This document shows, in pieces, positions 63,273 to 64,000 of a stretch of 64,000 nt of DNA. Source of the DNA: Sialis fuliginosa (lineage: Eukaryota > Arthropoda > Insecta > Megaloptera > Sialidae); contig OY540814.1 of NCBI GenBank assembly GCA_961205875.1, positions 23,628,151 to 23,692,150 on the forward strand. Reading direction: 5' to 3'. Numbering within the stretch: the stretch's first letter is position 1; each line of letters starts with the position of its first letter. The notes below the pieces were generated by a model. That model was not told the origin of the DNA. It saw nothing but the letters and a program-made list of their open reading frames with translations, and searched no databases. Position numbers and translations under genes: made by a program.

Positions 63273-64000
63273 AAAAAAATCCGAGGTAATAATAACCATT
63301 ATTGCGAGTAGTATACTATACTTTATCTACGACTATTTTAATTACTTTCATAAAACACAACTGAATACAAGGAATGCAAGCTTCATAACACAAGCATGGA
63401 AACAAAATACACAAACTCTGTGAAGTGTCCAAAAATTTAATTTACCAAAAAAATTAAAATTAGTAATATTACTTCTATATTTATTTATTTAAAATATTTT
63501 ATTGATGTTTTTTGTAAATAAAAAATAAAAAAATAAGACAACTTTGACATTATTTAATGTAGAAAGTTGAAAAATATTATATCATTGTTTTATTTTAAAT
63601 AACGACTTTTCGACCATCTATATATTAATACGTAAACATCGAAAATTTTCGTACGTTTTTTTAGTATTTAATATAAAAGGAGGTGAATGAAACTAATATC
63701 ATTCGAAATGATTAGATAAGGTTAGGTTAGGTTAGGCTAGGTTCTGTGGCATAGATGAGCACACAAAAAAAACATGTGTATGTTGCCGGCAGGTAAAATA
63801 CTGGTCGAATTTCGACCGCAGGCGACATTAGTACATAATAACATTATAGTAAGTTTTGATATCTGGAACATTGAGTATAACAATGAGATATAAAAAAACA
63901 GATTCATGTCCGGCATTTATTATAAAGGAGCTGACAAAATTTCCTAGTTTGAAAGCACTTTCAAATGGGGTATTAATTCTGTGATAGTATCTATGGATTT
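63273..64000. other. Right-end flank without a recognised gene
   Basis: The first 200 bases belong to the duplicated unit. The rest is AT-rich with a short TTAGG run (63722-63741) and a GC-richer patch at 63783-63830 (GTTGCCGGCAGG, CTGGTCGAATTTCGACCGCA) that looks like part of a dispersed element. Confidence 0.5.
63722..63741 (+). repeat. Short telomere-type TTAGG run
   Basis: Three TTAGG units followed by one CTAGG. TTAGG is the usual insect telomere repeat; at this length it may be part of a dispersed element and not a telomeric relic. Confidence 0.5.

Noticed and set aside
63722-63741. Telomere proximity suggested by TTAGG units
   Set aside because: Only three perfect units followed by ordinary sequence; too short to imply a telomere.
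1-64000. tRNA, rRNA and CRISPR arrays
   Set aside because: I saw no cloverleaf with intact A and B boxes, no rRNA blocks and no direct-repeat/spacer array; the 20-bp minisatellite has no spacers.

Overview
The window is a nuclear, AT-rich insect contig: split genes with GT-AG introns, arthropod TATA/TCAGT promoters and many short transposons. Copies of a non-LTR retroelement tail (ATGCAAGCTATCTCCCTGCC) together with CGCGACTTCGTTCGCG-like heads are of a type I associate with Lepidoptera, but I cannot fix the order from sequence alone. I joined exons by hand from splice signals and reading-phase continuity, and every joined gene model below stays in frame.

Layout. (1) 325-4672, minus: the first two coding exons of a yellow/MRJP-family gene that runs off the left end. 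(2) About 4.7-18.2 kb: no gene found; foldback elements, MITEs, tandem repeats and retroelement tails. (3) 18.2-31.8 kb: a yellow cluster. A divergent pair of yellow-g/yellow-g2-type genes (minus 18188-20058, plus 27710-29063), each with a TATA box and a predicted non-coding leader exon, is followed by a third, strongly diverged yellow-like gene (29611-31760). (4) 32.1-36.9 kb, plus: a USP31/USP43-type deubiquitinase with its catalytic residues intact. (5) 39.3-44.3 kb, plus: EFR3 (Drosophila stmA/rolling blackout), the plasma-membrane scaffold for PI4-kinase III alpha, with two possible first exons. (6) 45.9-51.8 kb, minus: an ATAD2/Yta7-type AAA ATPase lacking the usual N-terminal region and almost all of the bromodomain. 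(7) 52.6-54.6 kb, minus: a secreted astacin-fold protein whose zinc site and catalytic glutamate are destroyed and which has no propeptide. (8) 59.7-63.3 kb, plus: three tandem copies of a gene for a small secreted, cysteine-free helical protein, with promoter spacing conserved to the base.

The yellow-g pair suggests an eggshell role by analogy with flies and mosquitoes. USP and EFR3 look like housekeeping genes and each has a perfect NRF-1/Ewg palindrome near its start. The ATAD2-like gene, the dead astacin and the small-protein cluster make the right half of the window the most unusual part. The secreted pseudo-protease and the small secreted family are the best candidates for undescribed biology; no functional link between them is shown.
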